A DNA stretch of 64,000 bases, from NCBI RefSeq assembly GCF_003710905.1, contig NZ_RHHV01000007.1, forward strand, positions 1-64,000. Reading direction: 5' to 3'. The notes under the pieces were generated by a model that saw only the letters and a program-made list of their open reading frames with translations, was not told where the DNA came from and ran no database searches. This stretch comes from Brevibacillus parabrevis. Its GTDB lineage: Bacteria > Bacillota > Bacilli > Brevibacillales > Brevibacillaceae. A program made the position numbers and the translations under genes. Below are positions 40,059 to 48,326 of the stretch, one piece after another. The stretch's first letter is position 1. Every line of letters starts with the position of its first letter.

Positions 40059-41234
40059 ATGAGCGTTTCGAATGCAAACAAACAAGAAATTTGCGAACGA
40101 AATCAGGAGTTGCTGAGAATTATTTATTTCATTGGAAACAAAGTAATGTTGTTGAAACAGCTATCACAATATGCATTTGCATTAGGATTAGCGAGTAATC
40201 TATCGGATTTTTACTCGCAAATTGCTAAGCTTGAGCAAAATGAAATCATTCGCAGAGAGGCGTTTTCCGCATACGGAAGAAAATCGCAACTACAAATGAT
40301 CACGTTACGAAAGTACGGAATTCGCTATGTAGAAGGCAAGCCAAATAGCTATAGCGTAGCATCCGTGCCAAGAGCAACTTCGAATGAACGCATTTTGGTC
40401 AGTGTATTCAAAAATTGCTACATTCTATCAAAGATTTTGCCTCGCATTTACAAGGAAAGCAAAATAATCACTTTAGATAAGATTTTCGACTTGTTAAAAC
40501 GTGATTGCAGTACATTATTACTGAACAAAAATGAAGGAATCAGGTATTTGTCTGAACTTACTGGTGATCATAGACTACAACCTTACCTTGATATTGTTGG
40601 AATTGAACACGATATTGAACAAATGCGTATCGTGGCAAACAAACGTAGTCAGGGACTAAAAAAGGGGTCCTATGCAACCAATGGAAAAGGAAAGGGGAAG
40701 AAAATACACTCTTCCTTAGAATCATCGCTAAATGAGGCAATAAAAGCGTATAACAATGTTTCGGTGCATGATAATTTGTTCGTTTCTCCTAAAAACAAAA
40801 GGATTGAATGCTTTTCAGTTGATTCGATGCTAAATTGCCATTATCACATTGCTCAGGTCAAAATTATCCATAATCGACCAGTTATAACTGTCCTTATGTT
40901 CGATATACACAATAAACAAGATGCACACCGTATTGCCGCTGATATTGCGTGTATTTTTCATATGCTGAATCGATATATGAAAAACGAATTCAGATTGAAG
41001 ATCGGTGTAGTTTGTTTGGATGAAGTTGCATCGATTAGAGTTAAAAACGCCTCAAATGCGTTTGTTCGAGATTTTGTAACCAAAGAGATTAAAGGCACTC
41101 GTCTATCGACAGCACTTAATGATTGGTGTATCGATGTAATAATGCAGGAACAGATCGAAGTTTATTTTACGCATTATGATGTTTATAATCAGTTTCTTGA
41201 TGGTATAAAACATGCAAACTTGCTTAGGCAGTGA
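40059..41234 (+). CDS. unknown island protein, partner of the 39444 gene
   Basis: A 391-residue soluble protein starting after GGGAGGTGAATAATAT. Residues about 10-85 again look like a winged helix (LLRIIYFIGNKVMLLKQLSQYA...LEQNEIIRREAFSAYGRKSQLQMITLRKYG). A central basic linker follows (NKRSQGLKKGSYATNGKGKGKKIH), then a C-terminal alpha/beta region (about 250-385) with VITVLMFDIHN and a helix-strand alternation (RLKIGVVCLDEV) that could be a nuclease-like or nucleotide-binding fold. I see no named catalytic motif. The two genes look like one operon. Confidence 0.7.
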   Translation: MSVSNANKQEICERNQELLRIIYFIGNKVMLLKQLSQYAFALGLASNLSDFYSQIAKLEQNEIIRREAFSAYGRKSQLQMITLRKYGIRYVEGKPNSYSVASVPRATSNERILVSVFKNCYILSKILPRIYKESKIITLDKIFDLLKRDCSTLLLNKNEGIRYLSELTGDHRLQPYLDIVGIEHDIEQMRIVANKRSQGLKKGSYATNGKGKGKKIHSSLESSLNEAIKAYNNVSVHDNLFVSPKNKRIECFSVDSMLNCHYHIAQVKIIHNRPVITVLMFDIHNKQDAHRIAADIACIFHMLNRYMKNEFRLKIGVVCLDEVASIRVKNASNAFVRDFVTKEIKGTRLSTALNDWCIDVIMQEQIEVYFTHYDVYNQFLDGIKHANLLRQ

Positions 41235-41369
41235 TTTAGGCAGTTACAAAAAAAGCCCCCTTCCGTCCCCAAAGGGGAAACGCAGGGAGCAAGCCCCCTG
41301 CCCCCTTCACTCGCCGTGGGGCAGGTCCTGCAAAGGAATTGCAGAACAATAAAATAGTGTGGGAAAAAC

Positions 41370-41407
41370 CTACCCGTCAAGGCTAAAATGAACGCCTTGA
41401 CGGGTAG
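41370..41407. repeat. 14-bp perfect inverted repeat
   Basis: CTACCCGTCAAGGC at 41370-41383 and its exact complement at 41394-41407 around a 10-base loop, followed by GAAAAAAAGC. It could be a terminator for the two-gene operon or a protein or replication site. Confidence 0.6.
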
Positions 41408-41540
41408 ACTGAAAAAAAGCATATAATTTTTTCGAACATTGGAATATCAACGCATGGATGTGTATATAAGAAAGTATCAATAAAACAGGCGTGCTGTTTA
41501 GTACAACTTTACTGGATGAGAATATTCTCTAATTTCAAAG

Positions 41541-41586
41541 GAAAAAGACAGTTTCATCTTCAACGGTGATCTGTCTTTTCTTTTTC
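41541..41586 (+). terminator. terminator ahead of the structured-RNA segment
   Basis: AAAAGACAG pairs with CTGTCTTTT over a 19-base loop, followed by CTTTTTC. Confidence 0.65.
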
Positions 41587-41615
41587 AATTTAATGTAAAA
41601 GGGATGTGCTTAGAT

Positions 41616-41696
41616 ATGCCATCATTAATAGCCTTTCAAAATTCAATAGTCCGTTTAAGAGATTTCGGACGAAAAAAGAAAAAACATCTGTGTTGA
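41616..41696 (+). CDS. possible 26-residue basic leader peptide
   Basis: ATG at 41616 opens a 26-codon ORF with a basic end (FGRKKKKHLC). Only a weak ribosome site (AAAAGGGATG, 12 or more bases upstream) precedes it. It lies immediately ahead of the structured-RNA segment. May be chance. Confidence 0.2.
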   Translation: MPSLIAFQNSIVRLRDFGRKKKKHLC

Positions 41697-41720
41697 GGAG
41701 GATCACATAAAAACAACCTG

Positions 41721-41978
41721 TTCGCCTAACCAGCGAATGTTACTGGCCGTTAGATGGTGGCGTTTATCTCCCAGATAGAAAGACAAACTTTCTTATCGGC
41801 GTTGACCTGTCCCCGTTCTCGAAAGAGATAGGGGGGCGTTGTGATTGATCGTGGTGATCAGCTTGGTAATACGAGGACCTGGGCAAGTAAGTCGAGAGGC
41901 TTAAAGCAACGAAACCAGAAATGGTTTGGGGTTAAATTCGACACGGATACAGCATGGGTGAAGGGGAATGTTACCTTC
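41721..41978 (+). ncRNA. candidate large structured RNA of unknown class
   Basis: Within 260 bases at least seven hairpins can be drawn: TTCGC/GCGAA (41721-41737, with an alternative CTAAC/GTTAG pairing); GATA-GAAAG/CTTTC-TATC (41774-41797); CCCC..TCTC-GAAA-GAGA..GGGG (41811-41834); TGATC/GATCA (41846-41860); TAAGTC-GAGA-GGCTTA (41888-41903); AAACCA-GAAA-TGGTTT (41912-41927); GAAGG/CCTTC (41960-41978). Three loops are GNRA tetraloops, all only on the + strand, which argues for a folded transcript rather than DNA palindromes. Group II intron domain V is not seen. A HEARO/omega-type RNA is possible, but no IscB-like gene follows. Confidence 0.5.
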
Positions 41979-42110
41979 TTCCAACCGTTAGATATAACTC
42001 TCCCTTTGTGAAGTTATTGGATTATATTTCCAAAATTTCGCAAGGGGGGGGAGCGAGCCGTGTTCAACGGGATCCAAAGAATGTTTAAGGCTTCGCCAAT
42101 GCAACTTTAA

Positions 42111-42239
42111 GTGAGCAAACAGCAAAACTCGAAAGAAGTTGCAAAAAAACTGAGAGAAAGAAGCAACTACTTAGCGAAGAAGCCGAAAAGCAAAAGACAA
42201 ATCGGCGAAGCGAAGGGGCAACACAAACCAACCATATGA
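42111..42239 (+). CDS. possible 42-residue basic peptide
   Basis: A GTG-initiated ORF right after an in-frame stop. The product is lysine- and arginine-rich (KEVAKKLRERSNYLAKKPKSK). No good ribosome site is seen. It follows the structured-RNA segment. It may be a remnant of a longer gene or chance. Confidence 0.25.
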   Translation: MSKQQNSKEVAKKLRERSNYLAKKPKSKRQIGEAKGQHKPTI

Positions 42240-42415
42240 ATATGCAATATACAAATATCTAAAGCATTATAGCTGAGATTAGGTATTCTTGATCTTCCGA
42301 AAGATGGATTTCAAGTGATCTATAATGTATGATTTAAATCAACCAAAAACAGAAATACTATGAGGGTTTATGAAAACCCTCATAGTATTTCTCAATGTAA
42401 AATAAACAATCTCAT

Positions 42416-43297
42416 TTATAAAACCGCTGAATATAAAATGGCATCTAAGTTTTTTGCTGGATTATTTGGATTTGGTATCTGCACTTCTTTAATTTTTAAA
42501 GTTCCATTGTTAATGAACAAATTTAAATCGGGTTTGTTGTTCATTTTTTCATGTGTTGCTTTTTTCATTAGAACATAAATATTTGTTTTAGATTCAACAG
42601 GATTTATTAGGGATCTATATACCGCTGAAGGGTGTTCGATACCCCACATTCCTCTTATTCTAAGGTAAGTGATGCCCAACGGATCGACACGATTAACACG
42701 ACCTAATTCCTTAGTCTCTCCAAATTCAACTCCTGGAATAGAGGATACTCCATCTTTTATTGTCGTAGCAATTCTATCGTATGTTGATTTATCAGCACAG
42801 TAACAATCTCCATAAACAAACCATAGACTGTGAAGTCGGTCGTCTTCGACATTTCCAACTGCATATATCATATCTTTTTTTATCCAACCACCAAAATCAT
42901 CTTCACATTCACGACATTCCTTTTTAATTCTAATATCGTCATGATGTAAATAGTCTTTCGGGAAGGAGCTATTTAAGGCAATTCCATTAGGGTTTTTACC
43001 CTCAATTTTTTTAACTTCAACAGCTACTCCATGTTTGACAACAAAATCAGGAGGATTGTTTGAATTTCCGAGATAGCTAAATTTTTGTTGATAATGTTTT
43101 AGTTTGTCATTGGTATTTTGAAAATTTGCACTTGCATCACAAAAAGCATCTTTAACATAGTATTCTAAGAGATCACCTGCACTGTTTACTCTGTTATGAT
43201 TAGAGTGATTGATAACAGTAGGAAGAGTATTTTGATTGCGTTGTAAAATGTTTTTTAGTGCGATTAGCACATTGGTAGAAGGTAGAAATTGTTGCAT
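42416..43297 (-). CDS. type II restriction endonuclease, NgoPII-like
   Basis: A 293-residue protein. The PD-(D/E)xK core is visible as SNNPPDFVVKHGVAVEVKKIEG (Asp, Glu and Lys about residues 92-106). This and the layout resemble the NgoPII family, whose prototype cuts GGCC; specificity here is not proven. A Cys-rich HDDIRIKKECRECEDDFGGW segment could bind metal. AAAGGAGACC precedes the start. It lies 15 bases after the methyltransferase gene on the same strand, so the protective enzyme is made first. Confidence 0.82.
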   Translation of the reverse strand: MQQFLPSTNVLIALKNILQRNQNTLPTVINHSNHNRVNSAGDLLEYYVKDAFCDASANFQNTNDKLKHYQQKFSYLGNSNNPPDFVVKHGVAVEVKKIEGKNPNGIALNSSFPKDYLHHDDIRIKKECRECEDDFGGWIKKDMIYAVGNVEDDRLHSLWFVYGDCYCADKSTYDRIATTIKDGVSSIPGVEFGETKELGRVNRVDPLGITYLRIRGMWGIEHPSAVYRSLINPVESKTNIYVLMKKATHEKMNNKPDLNLFINNGTLKIKEVQIPNPNNPAKNLDAILYSAVL

Positions 43298-43312
43298 TAG
43301 ATGGTCTCCTTT

Positions 43313-44542
43313 CTATTTGTTTTGATTAAGCCAATCAGCAATTGGTCTTGCGATGGCTCTTGCTAATTCTACAGGCACTGCATTTCCAATTTGTTTATAT
43401 TTTTTGTCTAATAGACCATTTTTTGACATGCGGGTATTTTCACCTGCACTAAATTCATACCAATCAGGAAAAGTTTGAATACGAACGATTTCTTTTACGG
43501 ATAATCTACGATTATTTTCTTCTCCGTCAGGGAAAATCCACTTATTTGTATCTACTTTTTCCATTGGTAAACCACCTGGATGAATAGGTGCTTGCCTTCC
43601 ACTTGCTTGAATGGTAAAGCTCTGTTCATCCCAATTCTTTTTTCGATTTCGACTCATAAAAATAGTGGAATAGGAACCCGTAAAGTAGTCGCCAGGATCA
43701 TTTTCCAGGTCTCCAATTGCATCTTTTAAAGTTACATAAGGTTTTAATAGGAGACCCTCACCATGAGTAGGTTCAGGAAAATGGTATTCAAATTCAATAT
43801 CCTCTCGAACACCTACTAAAAATACCCTTTCACGAAGCTGTGGAACACCAAAATCTCTTGCGTTAACAAGTTTATGGTAGACTCGATAGCCTGCGGCTTC
43901 AAAATCTTGTTTAATCTGACGGAATACCTCCCCTTTTCCAAGAGTTAACATTCCTTTTACGTTCTCGGCAATAAAGAACATCGGTTTAACCTGCATTAGG
44001 CAACGAATATAATGGATGTATAAAAAGTTTCTTGGATCATCTACTAATCTTGGACCTGCTTCTGAAAATCCTGGACATGGGAATCCTCCAAGAACCACGT
44101 CTGCTTTAGGAAATTGTTTTACTTGTCTTATGTCGCTGTAATGTGTAAACACATTGGAAGGGAAGTTTTTTTTGTATGTTTCTAAAGCTTCCTTAAAAAA
44201 GTCATTTGAATAAACATGATGAAACAATCCTTTTTTTCTGATAGAATTGAACGATTCTTTGTCTTGAAGAGCTTCATTAGTCTGTTCTTGACCACAAACA
44301 CAGTCAATACCTGCTAACTCTACACCCAAATCTAAACCTCCTGCACCACAAAACAAGGAAACGATATTAAACTTGTTGGTTTCGTAGTATAGATCTTCAT
44401 TTGAGTAAGTATCAGGTTCATCTACTATCGTTTGCATTTCTTCTGCGATTTTTTCAAATAGTATTTTTTGAACATCATTGATGTGATAGTCTGGTGCAGG
44501 CTTGAATTTTCCTCTTCCACGTTCTTGAAGTTTTATAGTCAT
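43313..44542 (-). CDS. DNA (cytosine-5) methyltransferase
   Basis: A 409-residue m5C methyltransferase. Motif I is IVSLFCGAGGLDLG (about residue 62), motif IV carries the catalytic Cys in GGFPCPGFSEAG, motif VI is FIAENVKGM, motif VIII is FGVPQLRERVFLVG, and motifs IX-X end with KQIGNAVPVELARAIA. The about 55-residue N-terminal extension is unusual but seen in some type II enzymes. CCAAGGAGGCTACC precedes the ATG. It should protect the site cut by the adjoining nuclease. Confidence 0.93.
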   Translation of the reverse strand: MTIKLQERGRGKFKPAPDYHINDVQKILFEKIAEEMQTIVDEPDTYSNEDLYYETNKFNIVSLFCGAGGLDLGVELAGIDCVCGQEQTNEALQDKESFNSIRKKGLFHHVYSNDFFKEALETYKKNFPSNVFTHYSDIRQVKQFPKADVVLGGFPCPGFSEAGPRLVDDPRNFLYIHYIRCLMQVKPMFFIAENVKGMLTLGKGEVFRQIKQDFEAAGYRVYHKLVNARDFGVPQLRERVFLVGVREDIEFEYHFPEPTHGEGLLLKPYVTLKDAIGDLENDPGDYFTGSYSTIFMSRNRKKNWDEQSFTIQASGRQAPIHPGGLPMEKVDTNKWIFPDGEENNRRLSVKEIVRIQTFPDWYEFSAGENTRMSKNGLLDKKYKQIGNAVPVELARAIARPIADWLNQNK

Positions 44543-45042
44543 GGTAGCCTCCTTGGTGCAGTTTTTTTCTATTCAAATCCCATTAGACCAGTGTCTATTA
44601 AGGTGAAGGATATTAGATATTATTAATCCGTAAAATGATTTATTGAAAAAAAGAGAAAACATTCTTGGTTACTTCAATATCTGAGCAAGTAGCTTTTTTA
44701 CTTCGGGCAATTAAGTTTTTCGATCTCACGAACACACAATCGCATATTTAATGTATCATTTTAAGATGCTTTCGTCTATTCATTTGAAGAATCATGGTTT
44801 TGTCCTACTCTTTTAAAAAGCTAATTGGATTTTGGGAGTAGGTAAAACGAAATAATTTTTTGCGTATTTTGCCCAAATATCCCCTCTGTTTTTTGTAGCC
44901 AACTGTAGCCAAAAGCTCTAATCTAACCTAAAAAATCATAAAACAGAATGGGACAAGATAAAAAATGGAAAGCTTTAAAGCCCGATGAAATAAGGCTTCT
45001 TGACACTTGTGAATGTAGTCTAACACAAGTTAAAAAATTCGA
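44543..45042. other. 500-base AT-rich gap at the right end of the island
   Basis: No gene seen. It holds the methyltransferase promoter region and the second TAGCCAA pair (44896-44912), then runs to the right attachment repeat. Confidence 0.6.
44896..44912 (+). repeat. paired TAGCCAA repeats near attR
   Basis: TAGCCAA at 44896 and 44906, 10 bases apart, direct orientation. They mirror the pair at 37173/37184. Confidence 0.55.
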
Positions 45043-45072
45043 GACGGGGGTTCGAATCCCCCCGCCTCCACC
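45043..45072 (+). repeat. attR-type direct repeat (ssrA tail)
   Basis: Exact 30-base copy of 37092-37121. It lies outside any tmRNA gene and marks the right end of the island. Confidence 0.9.
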
Positions 45073-45077
45073 TACAT

Positions 45078-45107
45078 AAAAAAAGCCACCTACAGAGGTG
45101 GCTTTTT
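45078..45107 (+). terminator. original ssrA terminator, displaced by the island
   Basis: AGCCACCT pairs with AGGTGGCT (loop ACAG region), preceded by AAAAAAA and followed by six T. It starts a few bases after the right repeat, where an uninterrupted ssrA would end. Confidence 0.75.
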
Positions 45108-45267
45108 TGCGTTGACAGCGAAGTCTCGCTATGCATGAACTGACTCAATTTTCAGTCATCATGACGATACTGAAATGCGGGTCCTGTCTGTATAAAGAAC
45201 CCGCTTCTAACTTGTCCGGCCCAGTTTTTCAGAGCGGATTTCCACTGGGGACTTTTAAAAAAATCAT

Positions 45268-45831
45268 CTACCAATACAGAACCAGAAACAACCAAACGAT
45301 GGGAGTAAATGGAGCGAGCTGACCAGCCCCTCCCCAAATGCCGCCTGCCGGAAACCCGTCCTCAATCACAAGTAGCAATGGTAAACCGTATTGATAAGCC
45401 ATTGCAGGTTCAATTTGCAAAAAAGGCGAGTACGGTTCTCCCTGCTGTGTTGCCCTCGTTGGTCGTAGAAGGACAGAAGCCATTCCATAACTCGAGTTAA
45501 TCATCGTACGGATGTTTTCCAGTGTAGTATTCGGATATTGTTCTGTGTTGGGCAAAGTGCGCGGGAAGAGGAGTTCTTTCTTGATTTCTTTGAACATGCG
45601 AATTACGAATTGTTGTTGGACAGTAAACGGCGGCTGTGGAGGACCGAGCGTAAACAAATTTTGATGGCTAAAGAACACAGGGATTCGAAAAAACGCCGAA
45701 GCAGCGTCGTTCAAATCCTGCAAGTCCTGGTAGCACTGCTCGATTTCTTCCTTGCGTAAACCTGTGTTCGGAGTAGAATGTACAACTTGGATTTCGTACT
45801 TTTTACTTCTCTCATCCTTTTTCGAACTCAT
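45268..45831 (-). CDS. unknown protein, C-terminus frameshifted
   Basis: ATG at 45831 with a strong CTGTGGAGGTGACAAC site gives a 187-residue product. It is soluble and alpha/beta: SVLLRPTRA, then SPFLQIEPAMAYQYGLPLLLVIEDGF, a pattern like nucleotide-hydrolase or TIR-type folds in which a protein notes a 'stable' partner, but I cannot name the family. The frame stops at VLYW. A second frame on the same strand continues with VVSGSVLVDDFFKSPQWKS... to a stop at 45152, so the original protein was about 40 residues longer. The shift lies around 45280-45300. Confidence 0.65.
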   Translation of the reverse strand: MSSKKDERSKKYEIQVVHSTPNTGLRKEEIEQCYQDLQDLNDAASAFFRIPVFFSHQNLFTLGPPQPPFTVQQQFVIRMFKEIKKELLFPRTLPNTEQYPNTTLENIRTMINSSYGMASVLLRPTRATQQGEPYSPFLQIEPAMAYQYGLPLLLVIEDGFPAGGIWGGAGQLAPFTPIVWLFLVLYW

Positions 45832-46433
45832 GTTGTCACCTCCACAGTGAAGCGTATTTACGAAAATACGGCGGTGACTGGACAAATTAAGAAAATGTGC
45901 TTCTTTACCTGATGAACATAATAATCAGTTCGGTCGGGAGAGTAGGCGAAGATAGGATGGGGCGGGGAGATCAATTTGTTGATGCGATTACTGGACGGGT
46001 GATAACTCCGTAAGGGAACGATAAATAGGAGCGACTATTCTCTTAATGATCAAGGAATAGTCGTTTTTTCCTTTCTCCTCTCTATAAAACATCCCCCACC
46101 CTTACTAGCTACCAAACTGCGCATCTTTTACGCCCAAAAATCATCCAGAAACCCAAGCGAAATGTCTAGACTGCACAAGGGACTCCCACTACCAAAAGTC
46201 AATCCAAATACAAAATGGTATAATAAATGCGACTATTCGCAATTAAGACTTTCCCGACCAGACTTACAAATACATGAACGAAGCCAAACAAAAATGAACG
46301 AGCTAGAAAAAACAATAATATCCGCAACTCTCTCTTACGAACCAGTATGATCTTGTAAAGCTCGTCTAATCAACGAATCAGGAAACGTGTCTTATCTACT
46401 TCTAGGAAGGTTAGGCCGAGAGGAGGATCGAAA
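45832..46433. other. 600-base gap before the PucR gene
   Basis: A terminator lies at 46032-46069 (CGACTATTC / GAATAGTCG followed by T6). A possible -10 element TATAAT is near 46219. No convincing gene; a 62-codon ORF at 46162 lacks a ribosome site. Confidence 0.5.
46032..46069 (+). terminator. terminator-like hairpin
   Basis: CGACTATTC at 46032-46040 pairs with GAATAGTCG at 46055-46063, followed by six T. Confidence 0.7.
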
Positions 46434-48113
46434 ATGGGGATTACGGTGCAGCAGATGCTGCGGTTGGACGCGCTGCAAAGTTTACGTGTTATCGCCGGTT
46501 TCGATGGTTTGGACAGGATCATCAATCAGGTAAATGTTTTGGAAATGCCCATAACCGAAGTGGAGCATTTGGTTTTGGGAGGCGAGCTTGTGCTGACCAC
46601 CTTTCACAGCTTGAAAGATGATCTGGAGGCGCAAGTGAATACGATTAAAAAGCTTGCTGAAAACGGGGCAGCAGCTCTGGGGATTCATCCGATGATTGCT
46701 GACAAGATCATGCAGAAGGCGATCGTGGAGGCAGCGAATATTTCCGGCCTTCCTGTCATTTTGTTGCCTCCTGCGATGCCTTATGCTACGGTTTTTTCTG
46801 CCGTGTTAGGGACGATCCTGAATCGGCAATCACAGTTGTTGAAACAATCGGAAGAGATTAACCGGGAGATGACCCGTGTCATACTGCATGGCGGCGATGT
46901 GAATGCGATTGCCAAGACGCTGACCGGATTAATCAAGCAGCCAGTCATGATTACCGACGATATGTTCGAAATTTTGGCTTTAGGGTCAAAAGAAGCGGAA
47001 GAACATTTATTTTTAAAAAAGTGTTTGCTTATGACAGAAATGTCGGAGCGGATTCAGTTTGATAAAGCTGGAAACTGGACCCACGATTCTGCGCTGGAGA
47101 TGGTGTTTCACTCCAGCTTGTTTGAGATAGAGGGGCGGTCTGTACGGCTGATCGTTATGCCTGCCGGAGTGATAAGCGATCCTCTGGGGTACATTTTTAC
47201 CTTAGAGATGGGGGCTTTCTTACAAGAGCTTGATTTTATTGCCATCTCGCACGCTTCTACTGCGGTCGCCTTGGAGATTGCCAAGCAGCGGGCGATTACC
47301 GAGGCGAAAAGACGCATGCGAAGTGACTTTTTGACGGAAATGTTCGAAGGGAAATATGTTAGAGAAGAGGATTTGTACGAGAGGGCGAGAGCGGTCGGAC
47401 TTAACCTGGTGAAAAAACATATGGTGCTGGTCATGCGTTTTGACTTCAGCGATGGGCTTGAAAAAGAGATGGGGAAACTGGAAAGCCGCATTCACGCGGC
47501 GGTCCGGTCAACGATCAATCAGCATGCTCCCAAATGCAATTTTGTGGTAAAGGGGGACATGTTGGTCATTTTCATTCATTTTGACAGACAATTTGACAAG
47601 CAACATTCGCAACAGGAAGCGAAAAATCTTGCGGTCCTGTTAAAAGAGGCTATCGAAGCGGGAAGCGGCAAAGCCCGCGTATCTGCCGGAATCGGCGGTT
47701 TTTATCCGTCGCCGTTGAACTTGGACCAAAGCTACAGGGAAGCGCTGCAAGCCCTTGAGCTCGGCTGCAAAATGTTTGGGACGGGCAGTATTACAGCAGT
47801 GAATGAGCTGGGGGTATTCGGGATTCTGGGGGAAATATCCGGCAAGTTGTTAGACCAGTTTACAGCGGGGCTTCTCGATCAGCTCTATCAATATGATGCC
47901 AAAAATCAAACGGATCTGGTAAAGACGGTAGAAGCGTATCTGGATGAAAAGGAAATCTTTACAGATGTCGCAAAGCGGTTGTTCGTACATCCCAATACGG
48001 TCAAATACCGGATTGAAAAAGTGAAGGAGATTCTCGGGTTTGATCCTTTTAAAAAGCCTGAGGAAAGATTGAATTTCCATCTGGCGCTGAAGGCCAGGAA
48101 GCTATTGCCATAA
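46434..48113 (+). CDS. PucR-family transcriptional regulator
   Basis: A 559-residue regulator. The N-terminal PucR domain (about 1-125, ITVQQMLRLDALQSLRVIAG...NVLEMP) is followed by a CdaR-type GGDEF-like region (about 300-430) and a C-terminal HTH (YLDEKEIFTDVAKRLFVHPNTVKYRIEKVKEIL). Such proteins activate purine, hydantoin and amino-acid catabolic genes on sensing an intermediate. GAGGAGGATCG precedes the ATG. It heads a same-strand set of hydantoin-type genes and is the likely local regulator. Confidence 0.9.
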   Translation: MGITVQQMLRLDALQSLRVIAGFDGLDRIINQVNVLEMPITEVEHLVLGGELVLTTFHSLKDDLEAQVNTIKKLAENGAAALGIHPMIADKIMQKAIVEAANISGLPVILLPPAMPYATVFSAVLGTILNRQSQLLKQSEEINREMTRVILHGGDVNAIAKTLTGLIKQPVMITDDMFEILALGSKEAEEHLFLKKCLLMTEMSERIQFDKAGNWTHDSALEMVFHSSLFEIEGRSVRLIVMPAGVISDPLGYIFTLEMGAFLQELDFIAISHASTAVALEIAKQRAITEAKRRMRSDFLTEMFEGKYVREEDLYERARAVGLNLVKKHMVLVMRFDFSDGLEKEMGKLESRIHAAVRSTINQHAPKCNFVVKGDMLVIFIHFDRQFDKQHSQQEAKNLAVLLKEAIEAGSGKARVSAGIGGFYPSPLNLDQSYREALQALELGCKMFGTGSITAVNELGVFGILGEISGKLLDQFTAGLLDQLYQYDAKNQTDLVKTVEAYLDEKEIFTDVAKRLFVHPNTVKYRIEKVKEILGFDPFKKPEERLNFHLALKARKLLP

Positions 48114-48326
48114 TAGAAGCGCGAAGCAGCTCGGTTTGTCTGTGATAGACAAAGATACGGGCTGTTTTTTTGTTTGTTTTAAATATTAAGATTATTATTT
48201 TTGTGTGAAATAATGTGAACAGAAACAAGCAGTATGATTGAAAGCTATGCAGGAGAGGGGGCTGTGGGGGCTGCATGATGGACACACAAGATTGGGAAAA
48301 ACCAAAACCGATGAGGGGGCATTCGC

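Larger units (their letters stand above)
41235..42415. other. 1.2-kb gap: inverted repeats, a terminator, a structured-RNA candidate
   Basis: No long gene. Contents: TCCCC-AAA-GGGGA at 41266-41278; a CAGGG...CCCTG repeat; CTGCAA...TTGCAG at about 41328-41344; a 14-bp perfect inverted repeat at 41370-41383/41394-41407; the 12-base palindrome GAGAATATTCTC at 41518-41529; the RNA-like segment 41721-41978; and two short ORFs (26 codons at 41616, 42 codons at 42111). Confidence 0.65.
37092..45072. mobile_element. integrated genomic island in the 3' end of ssrA
   Basis: Bounded by a 30-base perfect direct repeat of the tmRNA tail. Inside are a tyrosine recombinase (frameshifted), an excisionase-like gene on the opposite strand, two unknown winged-helix-like genes, a structured-RNA-like segment and a type II restriction-modification pair. 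No conjugation, capsid or terminase genes are seen, so it looks like a small integrative or satellite element that needs help to move. Its AT content is visibly higher than the flanks. ssrA is a classic target for such elements. Confidence 0.88.

Noticed and set aside
41721-42060. Group II or group I intron
   Set aside because: No domain V-like 34-base hairpin, no 5' GTGYG boundary, and no conserved group I P7 sequence could be seen, although the GNRA loops prompted the idea.
46162-46350. A 62-codon ORF in the gap before the PucR gene
   Set aside because: No ribosome site, odd composition and no family resemblance; treated as chance.
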